DNA from: Planctomycetota bacterium
GTDB lineage: Bacteria; Planctomycetota; J058
Direction of reading: 5' to 3'
Assembly (NCBI GenBank): GCA_024711205.1
Contig: JANJTH010000508.1
Coordinates: 1-40,636, forward strand
DNA length: 40,636 nt
Shown here: positions 22,185-30,678 of the stretch, piece after piece
Layout of the letters: each line of letters opens with the position of its first letter
How positions within the stretch are numbered: the stretch's first letter is position 1
Notes under the pieces: generated by a model
What the model was told of the DNA's origin: nothing
The model's input: the letters and a program-made list of their open reading frames with translations, nothing else
Databases searched by the model: none
Position numbers and translations under genes: made by a program

Positions 22185-22210
22185 GCCCGGGCCGGGGCCC
22201 CGGGCCGGGC
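22185..22210. terminator. Near-perfect GC palindrome after the FAD oxidoreductase gene
   Basis: GCCCGGGCCGGGG followed directly by CCCCGGGCCGGGC forms a 13-bp dyad with one mismatch, 18 nt past the stop. No T-run; it is probably a transcript-end hairpin. Confidence 0.45.
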
Positions 22211-22297
22211 CGTCCGCCCGCCCGTCCCCTGGGGCCCCCGTGAGCGGGCGGCTCGACGCGGGCCCCCCCTTTGCCGGCGGCTCGGCGCGGGGCCCAC

Positions 22298-24349
22298 GTG
22301 AGCGGGCGCCTCGGGGTGCTCGGCCTCGTCGCGCTCGGGGCCTTCGCGCTGCTCGCGTGGGTCGCGGCCGTCACGGCCCACCTCGAGAAGCGCCAGGCCG
22401 TGCGGCTCGAGGCCGAGCGGGATCGGCGCGCGCGGCGGCTCGAGGAGGCGGCGACGGGCCTCGGGCGCCTCGCGGAGCGCGCGCGCGCGCTCGGCCGCGG
22501 GCTCGCGGACGGGGCGCCGCTGCGGGTCCTGCTCGAGGAGGGCGCGGGGCCGGCCCGCCGCGCGGGCGCGTTCGCCGAGCTCGACCGCGAGCTGGCCCGG
22601 GTGGCGGCCGACCCCGCGGTCGCGGCGATCGCGGTCGAGACGGCCGCCGGCGAGCCGCTCGCCGGGTACGACGCCCGACCGGGGCGCGCGGGCAGCCTGC
22701 GGCGCGCCGTCGCCGCGGTCCAGGCGGGCGCGCGGTCGCACCAGCCGGGGGCGACCCCGCTCGCCGTGGAGGCCGACGCGGCCGGCGGCGAGGCGGCGCT
22801 CGCGTTCGCCTTCGACGTTCCGGCCGGCGCGGGCGCCGTCGTCGTCCTGGCCGTCGACGCGCGCGACGCGCTCCGCGCGTGCGCCGAGGCCGCGGCGGGC
22901 GGGGCCTGGGCGATCGTCGACGGCGAGGGGCGCGCGCTCGCGCCCACGGGCGCGGCGCTCCCGGAGGTCCCGGGGGACCTCGTGGCGCGAGGCGGGGCCC
23001 GGGCCGCGCCGCCGGACGCGATCGTGGCCGCCTACCGGGCCGGCTCGAGCGGCCTGGCGCTCCGGGCGCGCCTCCCCGCCGGGTCGGCCGAGGAGGTCGC
23101 GCGCGAGGTCCGCGAGTCGCTCGCCCTCCTCGGGGCCGCGCTCGTCCCGGTCGCGCTGCTCGGGCTGGGCGCGCTCCGCCTCACGCTCGTCCAGCGCACG
23201 CTCCGCGAGAGCGAGCGCCACGAGCGCTTCCTGCAGGCCGTGTTCGACGCGCTCGGCGACGTCCTGCTCGTCGTCGACGCCGAGCTGCGCGTGAGCCACG
23301 CCAACCGGGCCGCCTCCCAGCGCCTCGGGCCGGGCGCGGTGGGGCTGCCCTACGACGCGGTGGCGGAGCGCCGGGGCGCCGTCGGCCCGCAGCTCGAGGC
23401 GGTCGTCGACGTCCTCCGCGAGGGCGCCCCGCGCCGCGGCGAGCGCGTCGAGCGCGACGCGACCGTCTGGCAGGTCGCGCACTTCCCCATCCTCGGGCCC
23501 GACGGCGCCGCGCAGGGCGTGGTCGAGGTCGCGCGCGACGTGACCGCGACGCGCCGCCTCGAGCAGCAGCTCGTGCAGAGCGAGAAGCTGTCCATGCTCG
23601 GCGAGATGGCGGCCGGGATCGCCCACGAGATCAACAACCCCGTGGGCGTCGTGAGCATGTACGCGCAGCTCCTCGGCGAGGAGCTGCGCGAGTCGCTCGG
23701 GCCCGAGGCGGCCGCGCTCGAGCAGGTCAAGACGATCGAGGAGCACGCGGCGACCGTGGCCGAGATCGTGCGCAACCTCCTGCAGTTCTCCCGCAAGAGC
23801 GAGGGGCGGCGGCAGGCCTTCGACGTGCGCCGCGCGGTCGAGCGGGCGCTCGCGATCGTCGAGCACCAGCGCATGCTCCGCGACGTCGCGCTCGAGCGGC
23901 ACCTCGAGGTCGAGCCGCCCCCCGAGGTCGTGGGCGACGAGGGGCAGCTCGCGCAGGTCGTCCTGAACCTGCTCGTGAACGCCTGCCACGCGCTCGACGG
24001 GCAGGGACGGCTCGAGGTCGCCGTGACCCGCGCAGGCCCCGACGACCCGCCGCCGCCCGGGCGCGTGTTCGGCGAGCCGCGGGGGGGGGCCCGGCGGATC
24101 CGGATCACGGTGCGCGACACGGGCAAGGGGATCGACCCGGCGCACCTGGACCGGATCTTCGAGCCGTTCTTCACGACGAAGGAGGTCGGCGTGGGGACGG
24201 GGCTCGGGCTCTCGGTCAGCTTCGGGATCATCCGCGACCACGAGGGCTGCATCGCGGTCGACACGGCCGTGGGGCGCGGGACGACGTTCACGCTCGACCT
24301 GCCGGCGTCGCCCGGGGAGGGGCCCCGGCCCGCGGGCGTCAGCGCTTGA
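22298..24349 (+). CDS. Membrane-bound sensor histidine kinase with PAS domain (orphan)
   Basis: This 683-residue protein begins with a membrane helix (about 5-25), then a long Ala/Arg-rich periplasmic sensing region, a second membrane helix near 280-300 (LALLGAALVPVALLGLGAL), and a PAS domain (about 310-420). The kinase core has the H-box EMAAGIAHEINNPVG with phospho-acceptor His443, the N-box NLLVNACHAL near 557, G1 DTGKGID, F FEPFFTTK and G2 GTGLGLS. These are the HisKA and HATPase features of the NtrB/AtoS-type class. No response regulator is adjacent, so it is an orphan. The GTG start at 22298 repeats a 16-base block found 58 bp upstream (22240-22255), which offers a decoy GTG. It overlaps the convergent crotonase gene by 11 bp at its end. 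Confidence 0.92.
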   Translation: MSGRLGVLGLVALGAFALLAWVAAVTAHLEKRQAVRLEAERDRRARRLEEAATGLGRLAERARALGRGLADGAPLRVLLEEGAGPARRAGAFAELDRELARVAADPAVAAIAVETAAGEPLAGYDARPGRAGSLRRAVAAVQAGARSHQPGATPLAVEADAAGGEAALAFAFDVPAGAGAVVVLAVDARDALRACAEAAAGGAWAIVDGEGRALAPTGAALPEVPGDLVARGGARAAPPDAIVAAYRAGSSGLALRARLPAGSAEEVAREVRESLALLGAALVPVALLGLGALRLTLVQRTLRESERHERFLQAVFDALGDVLLVVDAELRVSHANRAASQRLGPGAVGLPYDAVAERRGAVGPQLEAVVDVLREGAPRRGERVERDATVWQVAHFPILGPDGAAQGVVEVARDVTATRRLEQQLVQSEKLSMLGEMAAGIAHEINNPVGVVSMYAQLLGEELRESLGPEAAALEQVKTIEEHAATVAEIVRNLLQFSRKSEGRRQAFDVRRAVERALAIVEHQRMLRDVALERHLEVEPPPEVVGDEGQLAQVVLNLLVNACHALDGQGRLEVAVTRAGPDDPPPPGRVFGEPRGGARRIRITVRDTGKGIDPAHLDRIFEPFFTTKEVGVGTGLGLSVSFGIIRDHEGCIAVDTAVGRGTTFTLDLPASPGEGPRPAGVSA

Positions 24350-25043
24350 GGACGGCCCGGATCCTGGCCTTGAGCTCGTCCGAGGTCCAGGCGGGCAGGA
24401 CGTCGCGGAGGAACGCGGCCTCCTCCGCATCGTCCGTGCGCGACACGCCCCGCCGGAGGTCGGCCTTCGCGGCCGCGTAGGCCGCCGGGGGGAGCGCCGC
24501 GAGCGCGGCCAGGCGCTCGCGGGCCTGGGCCTCCGCGGCGACCTCGTCGGGCGCGAGCGCATCGAGGACGCCCAGCGCGAGGGCGGCCTCCGGGTCGTGG
24601 AGGGCCGCGCCGAGCACGAGCCGGTCGAGGGCCGGCGCCTGGTGGCGGAGGATCCGCAGGAGGCGGCCGGGGAAGCGCAGCCCCAGCGCGACCTCGTTGA
24701 GCCCGAGCCGGGCGCGCGGGGCCCGGACGCCGACGCGCGCGTCGCAGCAGAGCGCGAGCACGCAGCCGCCGGCGATCGCGTGGCCGTTGACGAGCGCGAC
24801 CGTGGGGCCCGGGTGGTCGAACAGCGCGGCGGCGAGGTCCCCGAGCAGCCGGAGGAAGCGCTCCATGCCGGGGCCGTCGAGCGAGAGGACCTCCTTCAGG
24901 TCGAGCCCGGCCGAGAAGGCGTCGCCGTGCCCGCGGAGGAGGACCGGCGCGCCCCGGGCCGCCTCGAGCTGCCGGAGGACCGACGTCATGAGCGGCGTGC
25001 CGAGCGCGTTCTTGCCCGGCCCCTCGAGGCGGATCTCGATCAT
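24339..25043 (-). CDS. Enoyl-CoA hydratase/isomerase (crotonase) family protein
   Basis: This 234-residue protein has the crotonase fold: the oxyanion-hole segment DAFSAGLDLKEV (about 41-52) and GHAIAGGCVLALCCDARVGV (87-106), then the family LGLNEVALGLRFPG with E117 at the place of a catalytic Glu, and a helical C-terminus. Members hydrate, isomerise or hydrolyse acyl-CoA; the exact substrate is not clear, and the fold also serves other enzymes. The sequence is shorter than classic enoyl-CoA hydratases (about 260). The ATG at 25043 has GGAGGG upstream on the minus strand. An 11-bp tail overlap with the histidine kinase gene is seen. Confidence 0.87.
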   Translation of the reverse strand: MIEIRLEGPGKNALGTPLMTSVLRQLEAARGAPVLLRGHGDAFSAGLDLKEVLSLDGPGMERFLRLLGDLAAALFDHPGPTVALVNGHAIAGGCVLALCCDARVGVRAPRARLGLNEVALGLRFPGRLLRILRHQAPALDRLVLGAALHDPEAALALGVLDALAPDEVAAEAQARERLAALAALPPAAYAAAKADLRRGVSRTDDAEEAAFLRDVLPAWTSDELKARIRAVLKR

Positions 25044-25110
25044 CGGCGGCCCTCCGTGGGGGCGGATCTTCGCGAAGGCCAGGCCCGGGCGCCAGGCCGG
25101 CCCCGGGCGG

Positions 25111-25136
25111 CCCCCCCGGGCCCTGCCCTGCCCCCC
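25111..25136 (-). repeat. G-quadruplex motif copy upstream of the crotonase gene
   Basis: The minus strand reads GGGGGG-CA-GGG-CA-GGG-CCC-GGGGGGG, with the shared core, about 70-90 nt upstream of the crotonase start on its coding strand. Together with 25137-25311 it makes up the gap between two divergent genes; nothing else distinct is seen there. Confidence 0.6.
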
Positions 25137-25311
25137 TGTGGCTCGATGCCGCATCGGCCGCCCCCCTTCCCGAAACCACCTCGCGCACGAGCGCCCCCCC
25201 GGCGGTCGGCGCCGCGCCAGGTCCTTGCGGGCCCCGCCCGGCTCGCGCGACGGGGCCGCCCGGCCCGCTTGGCAGGGCGTGTGCGTTCACCGCGCGCCGG
25301 AGGGTCGGCAC

Positions 25312-27078
25312 ATGGTGCATCGTCTTCGGAGGGGCGTCTCGGGCCTCGGGCCCCTGGTCGGGGTCGTCGCCGTCGCCGTCGCTGCGGGCTGCGGGGGCTC
25401 GAGCGGCAAGCAGAGCAAGCGGGCCCTCGCCGCCACGGGGACGACCACGGGGGCGGCGACGTCGGCCACCTCGTCGACGTCGCCGACCGGCGGCGCCGGG
25501 AGCGCGCCGGCCACGTCGAGCACGACCGCCGCCCCCGGCGTGGTCTCGCCCGGCACGATCCCGGCCGGCGGGACCGCTGGCAGCACCCCGCCGGGCGGCG
25601 CGGGACCGCTCCCGGCGCCCGGCCCCACGTCGGGCACCACGGGCACGGGCACCACGGGCACGGGCACCACGGGCACGGGCACCACGGGCACGGGCACCAC
25701 GGGCACGGGCACGACCGGCACGGGCACCACGGGCACGGGCACGACCGGCACCGGCACCACGGGCACCGGCACCGGCTCGACGGGCGCCTCGCCCGCGCCG
25801 GGCTCGGCGCCGCTCGTCGTCGTGGCGGAGCCGAACGTGGCGACGACGACGGGGATCCACGGCGAGGCGGCGGTGCTCCGGCTCGCCCTGGCCGCCGGCG
25901 GGAGCGCCCCGGTCGAGGTCCACGCGCTCACGGTCACGGCCTACGGCTCGATCATCGAGCCGCGGTACCTGGGCGCCCTGCGGCTCGTCGGCGACGACGA
26001 CCGCGACGGGCGGATCGGCCCGGGCGAGCCGACCCTGGGCCAGCTCGCGGCGCCCGCGTTCACGCGCAACGACGGCCCGGCGACGCTCTCGCTCTCGCCG
26101 CCGCTCGTGCTCGCCCCGGGCCAGACCCGTCACGTCCTCGTCGCGGCCGAGGTCCTGGGGTCGGCCACCGGGGCCCTGACGGCGCTCCCCGGCCGGACGG
26201 TCGCCCTGCGCCTCGCGGCGGCCGCCGACGTCGACGCGCGCGTCCAGGGCGGCGGCGCCCTCGCGGCGCAGGGCGCCTTTCCGCTCCAGGGCTCGCTCGA
26301 CATCGTGATCGCCACGCACCTCCTGATCTCCGAGGTCGTCGTCGGCGCCGGCGAGTTCATCGAGCTCTACAACCCGACCGGGGCGGACATCGACCTCTCG
26401 AACGTCTACCTGAGCGACTACGCCGACGGCGCCGAGGGCTGGTGGCGCCTCCCCTCGGGCAACGGCTTCCGGCCGGGCACCTTCTCCGGGGACTTCCTCG
26501 TCCGCTTCCCCGCGGGGGCCACGGTCCAGGCCGGCCAGGTCGTGATCGTCGCGCTGAACGGCGACGACTACGAGACGCAGTTCTCGCTCCGCCCCGACTA
26601 CTCGCTCACCGGCAACCCCTGGAACGCGAACGAGCGGATGCTGTTCCCCGACACGTCGAACCCGCCCCAGTGGCGCGACCGCGCGCCGCTGTTCTTCACG
26701 GGCAGCCTGCGCGACGCGGGCGAGGTCGTGTGCGCGTTCACCTGGGACGGCCAGTCGGACCTCGTGCGGGACCTCGACCTCGTGTTCTACGGCTCCAGCT
26801 CGGGCAGCAACGCGCCCGTCGACCGCCAGCAGCACGCGCAGGACGGACCCGACGCCGACTCGACGCCCACGCCCTACCTCCCCGACACGCCCGCCGCCCA
26901 GCAAGCGGCCGCGCCGACGCGGAGCGCCTGGAGCGGCCCGGTCTCGATCCGCCGCGTCGACTTCAGCGAGGCCGGCGAGCGCGCCACCCACGGCAACGGC
27001 GTGGGCGGGCACGACGAGTCGAGCGAGCCCTGGCACCTGACGTTCCAGCTCGACCAGCCGAGCCCGGGCCAGCCGTAG
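25312..27078 (+). CDS. Lipoprotein with Thr/Gly repeats and a lamin-tail domain
   Basis: This 588-residue protein has a lipobox AVAAGC with Cys27, then a Thr/Ser/Gly/Pro-rich spacer. Nine near-identical copies of the pentapeptide TTGTG (residues 109-153) follow, from a 15-bp DNA repeat at 25636-25770. Next is a beta-rich domain (about 160-320). A lamin-tail domain starts near residue 335 (LLISEVVVGAGEFIELYNPTG, DLSNVYLSDY) with the usual GEFIELYNPT motif; LTD domains are common in secreted bacterial proteins and bind partners not known here. The rest is Asn/Asp/Ser-rich without known motifs. It starts at ATG 25312; no clear promoter. The stop is about 150 bp from the convergent selD gene. Confidence 0.85.
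   Translation: MVHRLRRGVSGLGPLVGVVAVAVAAGCGGSSGKQSKRALAATGTTTGAATSATSSTSPTGGAGSAPATSSTTAAPGVVSPGTIPAGGTAGSTPPGGAGPLPAPGPTSGTTGTGTTGTGTTGTGTTGTGTTGTGTTGTGTTGTGTTGTGTTGTGTGSTGASPAPGSAPLVVVAEPNVATTTGIHGEAAVLRLALAAGGSAPVEVHALTVTAYGSIIEPRYLGALRLVGDDDRDGRIGPGEPTLGQLAAPAFTRNDGPATLSLSPPLVLAPGQTRHVLVAAEVLGSATGALTALPGRTVALRLAAAADVDARVQGGGALAAQGAFPLQGSLDIVIATHLLISEVVVGAGEFIELYNPTGADIDLSNVYLSDYADGAEGWWRLPSGNGFRPGTFSGDFLVRFPAGATVQAGQVVIVALNGDDYETQFSLRPDYSLTGNPWNANERMLFPDTSNPPQWRDRAPLFFTGSLRDAGEVVCAFTWDGQSDLVRDLDLVFYGSSSGSNAPVDRQQHAQDGPDADSTPTPYLPDTPAAQQAAAPTRSAWSGPVSIRRVDFSEAGERATHGNGVGGHDESSEPWHLTFQLDQPSPGQP
25636..25770 (+). repeat. Nine tandem 15-bp repeats encoding TTGTG
   Basis: The unit is ACCACGGGCACGGGC, with single-base variants in some copies; the reading frame is kept throughout. 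Copy number could change by slipped replication in steps of five residues, which would alter the spacer length between the anchor and the domains. Confidence 0.85.
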
Positions 27079-27231
27079 ACGAACGGGCGCCCGGAGGCCC
27101 GACGGGCGACGCCGCCACGCCCCCGCTCGCGCGCGTCGCGGGTCGCTCTGCGCGGTCCCTCCGCGGACGTTCGGGTCGCCCCCGCCTCACGAGCGACGCC
27201 ACCCTCCTCGCGGAGGCCCCCGGCCGGGCCG

Positions 27232-28266
27232 CTAGTCGACCTGGACGCGCGGGCCCGGCCCGGCCGCGAGCACCTCGCCCACCCGACGCGGCGCCACGCC
27301 CTCCTCGCGGCACGCCGCGAGGAAGGCGTCGGTCGCCGCCGGGTCGACGGCCGCGAGGAGGCCGCCCGAGGTCTGGGGGTCGCAGAGCACCCGCCGGGCG
27401 CGCTCGGACAGCGGGCCCACCTGCTCGCCGTAGCTGGCCCAGTTGCGGTCGGTCCCGCCAGGGAAGCAGTCCTGCGCCAGGTAGTCGTCGAGGCCCGGCA
27501 GCTCGGGGACCTCGGCGGCGACGACCCGCGCCCGCACGCCGCTCGCCTCGCACAAGCTCGCGAGGTGCCCGAGCAGCCCGAACCCGGTCACGTCGGTCAG
27601 CGCGGTCACCCCCGGGATCGGCCCGAGGCGCGCGCCGACCCGGTTCAGCGTGGTCATGGCCGCCAGGGCCAGCCCGCGATGCTCCGGGCGGAGGAGCTTG
27701 CGCTTCTCGGCCGTGGTCAGGATCCCCACGCCGAGCGGCTTCGTGAGCCACAGCGCGCCGCCCGGGGCCGCGGCGTCGTTGCGCTTGAGGTGCGCGAGCC
27801 GGACGCGCCCCGTGACCGCGAGCCCGAAGATCGGCTCGGGCGCGTCGATCGAGTGGCCCCCAGCGAGCGGGATCCCCGCGTCGGCGCACGCACGGCGGGC
27901 CCCCTCGACGACGCGCCCGGCGACCTCGGCCGGGAGGTCGTCCACGGGCCAGCCCAGGATCGCGACCGCGAGCAGCGGCGTGCCGGCCATCGCGTAGACG
28001 TCGCTGATCGCGTTCGTGGCCGCGACGCGCCCGAAGTCGACCGGGTCGTCGACGATCGGCATGAAGAAGTCGGTCGTGCTGATCACGCCGGTCCCGTCGC
28101 CCAGGTCGAGCACGGCGGCGTCGTCCCGCGTCTCGTGCCCCACGATCAGGCGCGGGTCGTGCGGCCCCTTCGCGACGCCCGCGAGGATCTCGCGCAGGAC
28201 GCGCGGGGAGAGCTTGCACCCGCACCCGGCCCCGTGGCTGTGCTCGGTCAGGCGGACGTCGGTCAC
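27232..28266 (-). CDS. selD: Selenide, water dikinase SelD
   Basis: This 344-residue protein has the active-site start [13 protein letters not shown] with Cys15 and Lys18, equivalent to Cys17/Lys20 of the E. coli enzyme, so it is the cysteine rather than selenocysteine form. Later blocks are the usual ones: [34 protein letters not shown]-type sequence (here [14 protein letters not shown]), [42 protein letters not shown] and [10 protein letters not shown]. SelD makes selenophosphate from selenide and ATP, for tRNA selenouridine or selenocysteine. No selA, selB, selC or ybbB (SelU) is in the window. GTG start; the last four bases of the preceding DUF5522 gene overlap it as GTGA. Confidence 0.96.
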   Translation of the reverse strand: MTDVRLTEHSHGAGCGCKLSPRVLREILAGVAKGPHDPRLIVGHETRDDAAVLDLGDGTGVISTTDFFMPIVDDPVDFGRVAATNAISDVYAMAGTPLLAVAILGWPVDDLPAEVAGRVVEGARRACADAGIPLAGGHSIDAPEPIFGLAVTGRVRLAHLKRNDAAAPGGALWLTKPLGVGILTTAEKRKLLRPEHRGLALAAMTTLNRVGARLGPIPGVTALTDVTGFGLLGHLASLCEASGVRARVVAAEVPELPGLDDYLAQDCFPGGTDRNWASYGEQVGPLSERARRVLCDPQTSGGLLAAVDPAATDAFLAACREEGVAPRRVGEVLAAGPGPRVQVD

Positions 28267-28544
28267 GGGGACTCCTCGGGCGCGCGGGCGGGCTCGTGGG
28301 GCCAGGCCGGCCAGGCGGGTCTGCCCGCGGCCTCCTGCGCGGCGGGCGGCCAGGGGCAGTGCCGGCAGCCCTTCGCGCAGCAGGCGCCCTGCCGGCGCAG
28401 GTAGACGGAGCTCAGGACGAACTTGCCCGTGTCGGGGTCGAGGTAGCCGTCGTCGCGGCGCCGGCAGGCGTCCGCGTGGAGCGCGAGCGCGGCGGGGCCC
28501 GGCGGCGGCGGGGGCGGCGAGGTCGTCGGGCGGCGGCGCCACAT
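28263..28544 (-). CDS. DUF5522 small cysteine-rich protein
   Basis: This 93-residue protein matches DUF5522: a Pro-rich start, [23 protein letters not shown], then [13 protein letters not shown] with C55, C56, C60 and C63. The cysteines could bind a metal. Its function is unknown. The gene overlaps selD by four bases (GTGA), so translation is coupled. The association may mean a role in selenium handling, but could equally be incidental. A Pro/Ala-rich tail follows the cysteine motif. The ATG at 28544 is preceded by TAGACT and six bases, with no ribosome site, so the transcript is likely leaderless. Confidence 0.85.
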   Translation of the reverse strand: MWRRRPTTSPPPPPPGPAALALHADACRRRDDGYLDPDTGKFVLSSVYLRRQGACCAKGCRHCPWPPAAQEAAGRPAWPAWPHEPARAPEESP

Positions 28545-28550
28545 GCGCGC

Positions 28551-28556
28551 AGTCTA
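28551..28556 (-). promoter_or_regulatory. -10 box TAGACT, 6 nt before the DUF5522 start
   Basis: On the minus strand TAGACT, then GCGCGC, then the ATG at 28544. Same geometry as the gene starts at 211 and 4030. Confidence 0.5.
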
Positions 28557-28610
28557 CGACCGAGCGGGACCGGCGGGCGCCGGCCCTCGGCGGCCCGCTC
28601 GGCGGGCCCC

Positions 28611-29657
28611 TCAGCGGGCGAGGCTCGCCGCGTCGATCACGAACCGGAACTTCACGTCGCCGCGGACCATCCGCTCGTAGGCCCGGTCGACGTCCTGGAC
28701 CGCGATCACCTCGACGTCCGCGCCGATCCCGCGCGGGACGCAGAAGTCGAGCATCTCCTGCGTCTCGGCGATCCCGCCGATGAGCGAGCCGGCGAGCGTC
28801 CGCCGGCGCAGGATGAGCGGGAACGCGCCCACCTCGAGCGGCCGCTCGGGCGCGCCCACGAGGACCATCGCGCCGTCGAGCCGGAGCAGGGACAGGAGCG
28901 GGTTCGGGTCGTGCGGCGCCGAGACCGTGTCGAGCACGAAGTCGAACCGCCCCGCGTGCGCCTCGAGCGCGCCGTCCTCGCGGCTCGCGATGAACCCGTG
29001 CGCGCCCAGGCGCCGCGCGTCGGCCTCCTTGCTCCGCGAGGTGCTCACGACCGTGACCTCGGCCCCGAACGCCGCCGCGAGCTTCACGCCCATGTGCCCG
29101 AGGCCGCCCAGGCCCACGACCGCGACCCGCTGCCCGGGGCCCACGTGCCAGCGCTTGAGCGGCGAGTAGGTCGTGATCCCCGCGCACAGGAGCGGGGCGA
29201 CCCGCTCGAGCGGGAGGCCCGCGGGCACGCGCAGCGTGTAGGCCTCGTCGACGACGATCCGCTCGGCGTAGCCGCCGAAGGTCGGGGTCTTCTGGTCGCG
29301 CTCCGTCCCGTTGTAGGTGAGCGCGAGGTGCCCGTCGCAGTACTGCTCGAGGCCGCGCGCGCAGCTCCCGCACGTCCGGCACGAGTCGACGAAGCAGCCC
29401 ACGCCGGCCAGGTCGCCCGGCGCGAACCGGGTCACCTCGGGGCCCACGCGCGCGACCCGCCCCACGATCTCGTGGCCCGGGACCATGGGGAACATGGCCT
29501 CGCCCCACTCCGCCCGGACCTGGTGCAGGTCCGAGTGGCAGATCCCGCAGTACAGGACCTCGAGCTCGACGTCCTTCGGGCCCGGCGCGCGGCGCTCGAG
29601 CGTGAACGGCGTGAGGGCCGCCCCGGCGGACAGGGCGGCGTAGGCGCGGACGGGCAT
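28611..29657 (-). CDS. Zinc-dependent alcohol dehydrogenase (CAD/YahK-like)
   Basis: This 348-residue medium-chain dehydrogenase has catalytic-zinc ligands C40 ([10 protein letters not shown]), H62 (PGHEIVG) and a later Cys in [11 protein letters not shown]. Structural-zinc cysteines are C93, C96, C99 and C107. The NADP-binding motif is [15 protein letters not shown]. The pattern [15 protein letters not shown] ... MVPGHEIVG is that of the cinnamyl-alcohol dehydrogenase / YahK group, which reduce broad-range aldehydes with NADPH. Physiological substrate is not known. The ATG at 29657 has GAGGAGG 6 nt upstream. It is divergent from pyrE. Confidence 0.93.
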   Translation of the reverse strand: MPVRAYAALSAGAALTPFTLERRAPGPKDVELEVLYCGICHSDLHQVRAEWGEAMFPMVPGHEIVGRVARVGPEVTRFAPGDLAGVGCFVDSCRTCGSCARGLEQYCDGHLALTYNGTERDQKTPTFGGYAERIVVDEAYTLRVPAGLPLERVAPLLCAGITTYSPLKRWHVGPGQRVAVVGLGGLGHMGVKLAAAFGAEVTVVSTSRSKEADARRLGAHGFIASREDGALEAHAGRFDFVLDTVSAPHDPNPLLSLLRLDGAMVLVGAPERPLEVGAFPLILRRRTLAGSLIGGIAETQEMLDFCVPRGIGADVEVIAVQDVDRAYERMVRGDVKFRFVIDAASLAR

Positions 29658-29829
29658 CGGTCCTCCTCGTGCCTCCGGCCAGCGCGCGCGCTCGATCGGC
29701 GCGCCCGCGCGGCCTGGGCGCGGGATCATCGGCGCCGGGTCGCCGCGCGACAACCGCGGGCGGCGCGCGGCGTTGCCCGGCGGAGACCTGCGCCCGAGAA
29801 TCCCGGCGCCGCGAGGCGGAGGCCACGCT

Positions 29830-29849
29830 CCCCTGCCCTGCCCCGGCCC
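29830..29849 (-). repeat. G-quadruplex motif copy upstream of pyrE
   Basis: The minus strand reads GGG-CC-GGGG-CA-GGG-CA-GGGG, ending just before the ribosome-binding site and GTG start of pyrE. Confidence 0.6.
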
Positions 29850-29859
29850 AGGAGGCCCC

Positions 29860-30435
29860 GTGCTCCCCGCCCCCGACCGCGACCGCCTGCTCGACCTCGT
29901 CGTCGCGACCGTGCACCGCGGCACGGTCACCCTCGCCTCGGGCGCGACGAGCGACTTCTACCTCGACGGGCGCCTCGTCGCGCTCACCCCCGAGGGCTCG
30001 CACCTGCTCGCCCGGGCCACGCTCGAGCTCGCCCGTCGGTTGGGCGCGACCGCCCTGGCCGGACCGACGACGGGCGCCTGCCCGCTCGTCTCGGCCGCGG
30101 GCGCGCTGGCGTGGGAGCGCGGGGTCGCGCTCCGGCTCGCGTACGTGCGCGCGCAGGCCAAGGGCCACGGGCTCCAGAAGGCCGTCGAGGGCCCGCCGCT
30201 CACGAAGGACGACCGCGTGCTCGTCGTCGACGACGTCCTCACCTCGGGCGGCTCGCTCCTCGCCGCGATCGACCGCCTCCGCGCGGCGACCGGGGCGACC
30301 GTGCTGGGCGCGCTCGTGCTCGTCGACCGCCAGGCCGGCGGGCGCGCGGCGCTCGCCGCGCGGGGCGTCGACCTGCACGCGGTGTTCACGCGAGCGGAGG
30401 TCGAGGGGCGGATGAAGTTGGATGCTGGGGGGTGA
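29860..30435 (+). CDS. pyrE: Orotate phosphoribosyltransferase
   Basis: This 191-residue protein converts orotate and PRPP to OMP in pyrimidine synthesis. It has the N-terminal [21 protein letters not shown], the catalytic loop-type [12 protein letters not shown] (residues about 100-112), and the PRPP-binding [15 protein letters not shown] (V120 to L134). The GTG start is set by CAGGAGG 5 nt upstream. The length is slightly shorter than E. coli PyrE. No other pyrimidine gene is nearby. After the stop, 44 bases contain only purines (30434-30477). Confidence 0.93.
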   Translation: MLPAPDRDRLLDLVVATVHRGTVTLASGATSDFYLDGRLVALTPEGSHLLARATLELARRLGATALAGPTTGACPLVSAAGALAWERGVALRLAYVRAQAKGHGLQKAVEGPPLTKDDRVLVVDDVLTSGGSLLAAIDRLRAATGATVLGALVLVDRQAGGRAALAARGVDLHAVFTRAEVEGRMKLDAGG

Positions 30436-30495
30436 GGAGGAGGAGGAGGAGGAGGAGGGAAGAAGGAAGAGGGAGGGCAAGGGCAAGGGCAAGGG
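30434..30495 (+). repeat. Polypurine tract and GGGCAA repeats after pyrE
   Basis: A run of 44 purines (GAGGAGG-type repeats) is followed by three GGGCAA units. GGG-A-GGG-CAA-GGG-CAA-GGG-CAA-GGG (30471-30495) could form a G-quadruplex and the purine run a triplex. It begins with the pyrE stop codon itself. Confidence 0.75.
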
Positions 30496-30575
30496 AAGAC
30501 GGGTGGAGCGCCCGCGACGGTGCAGGCTGCTTGGTCGAGGGAGGCGAGGCGGTCGCGAGACCGCGGAAACGGGAA

Positions 30576-30621
30576 CGGGTCGGAGCTCCGCGGGGTGCGG
30601 GCGGGTCGGAGCTCCGCGGGG
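30576..30621 (+). repeat. 20-bp direct repeat, two copies 26 bp apart
   Basis: The block CGGGTCGGAGCTCCGCGGGG occurs at 30576-30595 and 30602-30621; each holds the palindrome CGGAGCTCCG. Together with the purine tract and terminator hairpin it fills the 283-bp gap between pyrE and the convergent operon. Confidence 0.7.
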
Positions 30622-30678
30622 GGCGGGCGCCCGTGGCAGGCGCGCCGACGCACGGCCCTGGCGCCCCCGAACCCTACA

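Noticed and set aside
25636-25770. Possible CRISPR array
   Set aside because: The repeats are directly adjacent 15-bp units with no spacers, and the frame encodes a clean pentapeptide repeat.
23350-27036. Long minus-strand frame opposite the histidine kinase and lamin-tail gene
   Set aside because: Arg/Ala/Gly-rich with no motif; both plus-strand genes have clear domains and signal sequences.
27232-28266. Selenocysteine in SelD
   Set aside because: The active-site codon reads Cys in GAGCGCK, with no in-frame TGA at that position.
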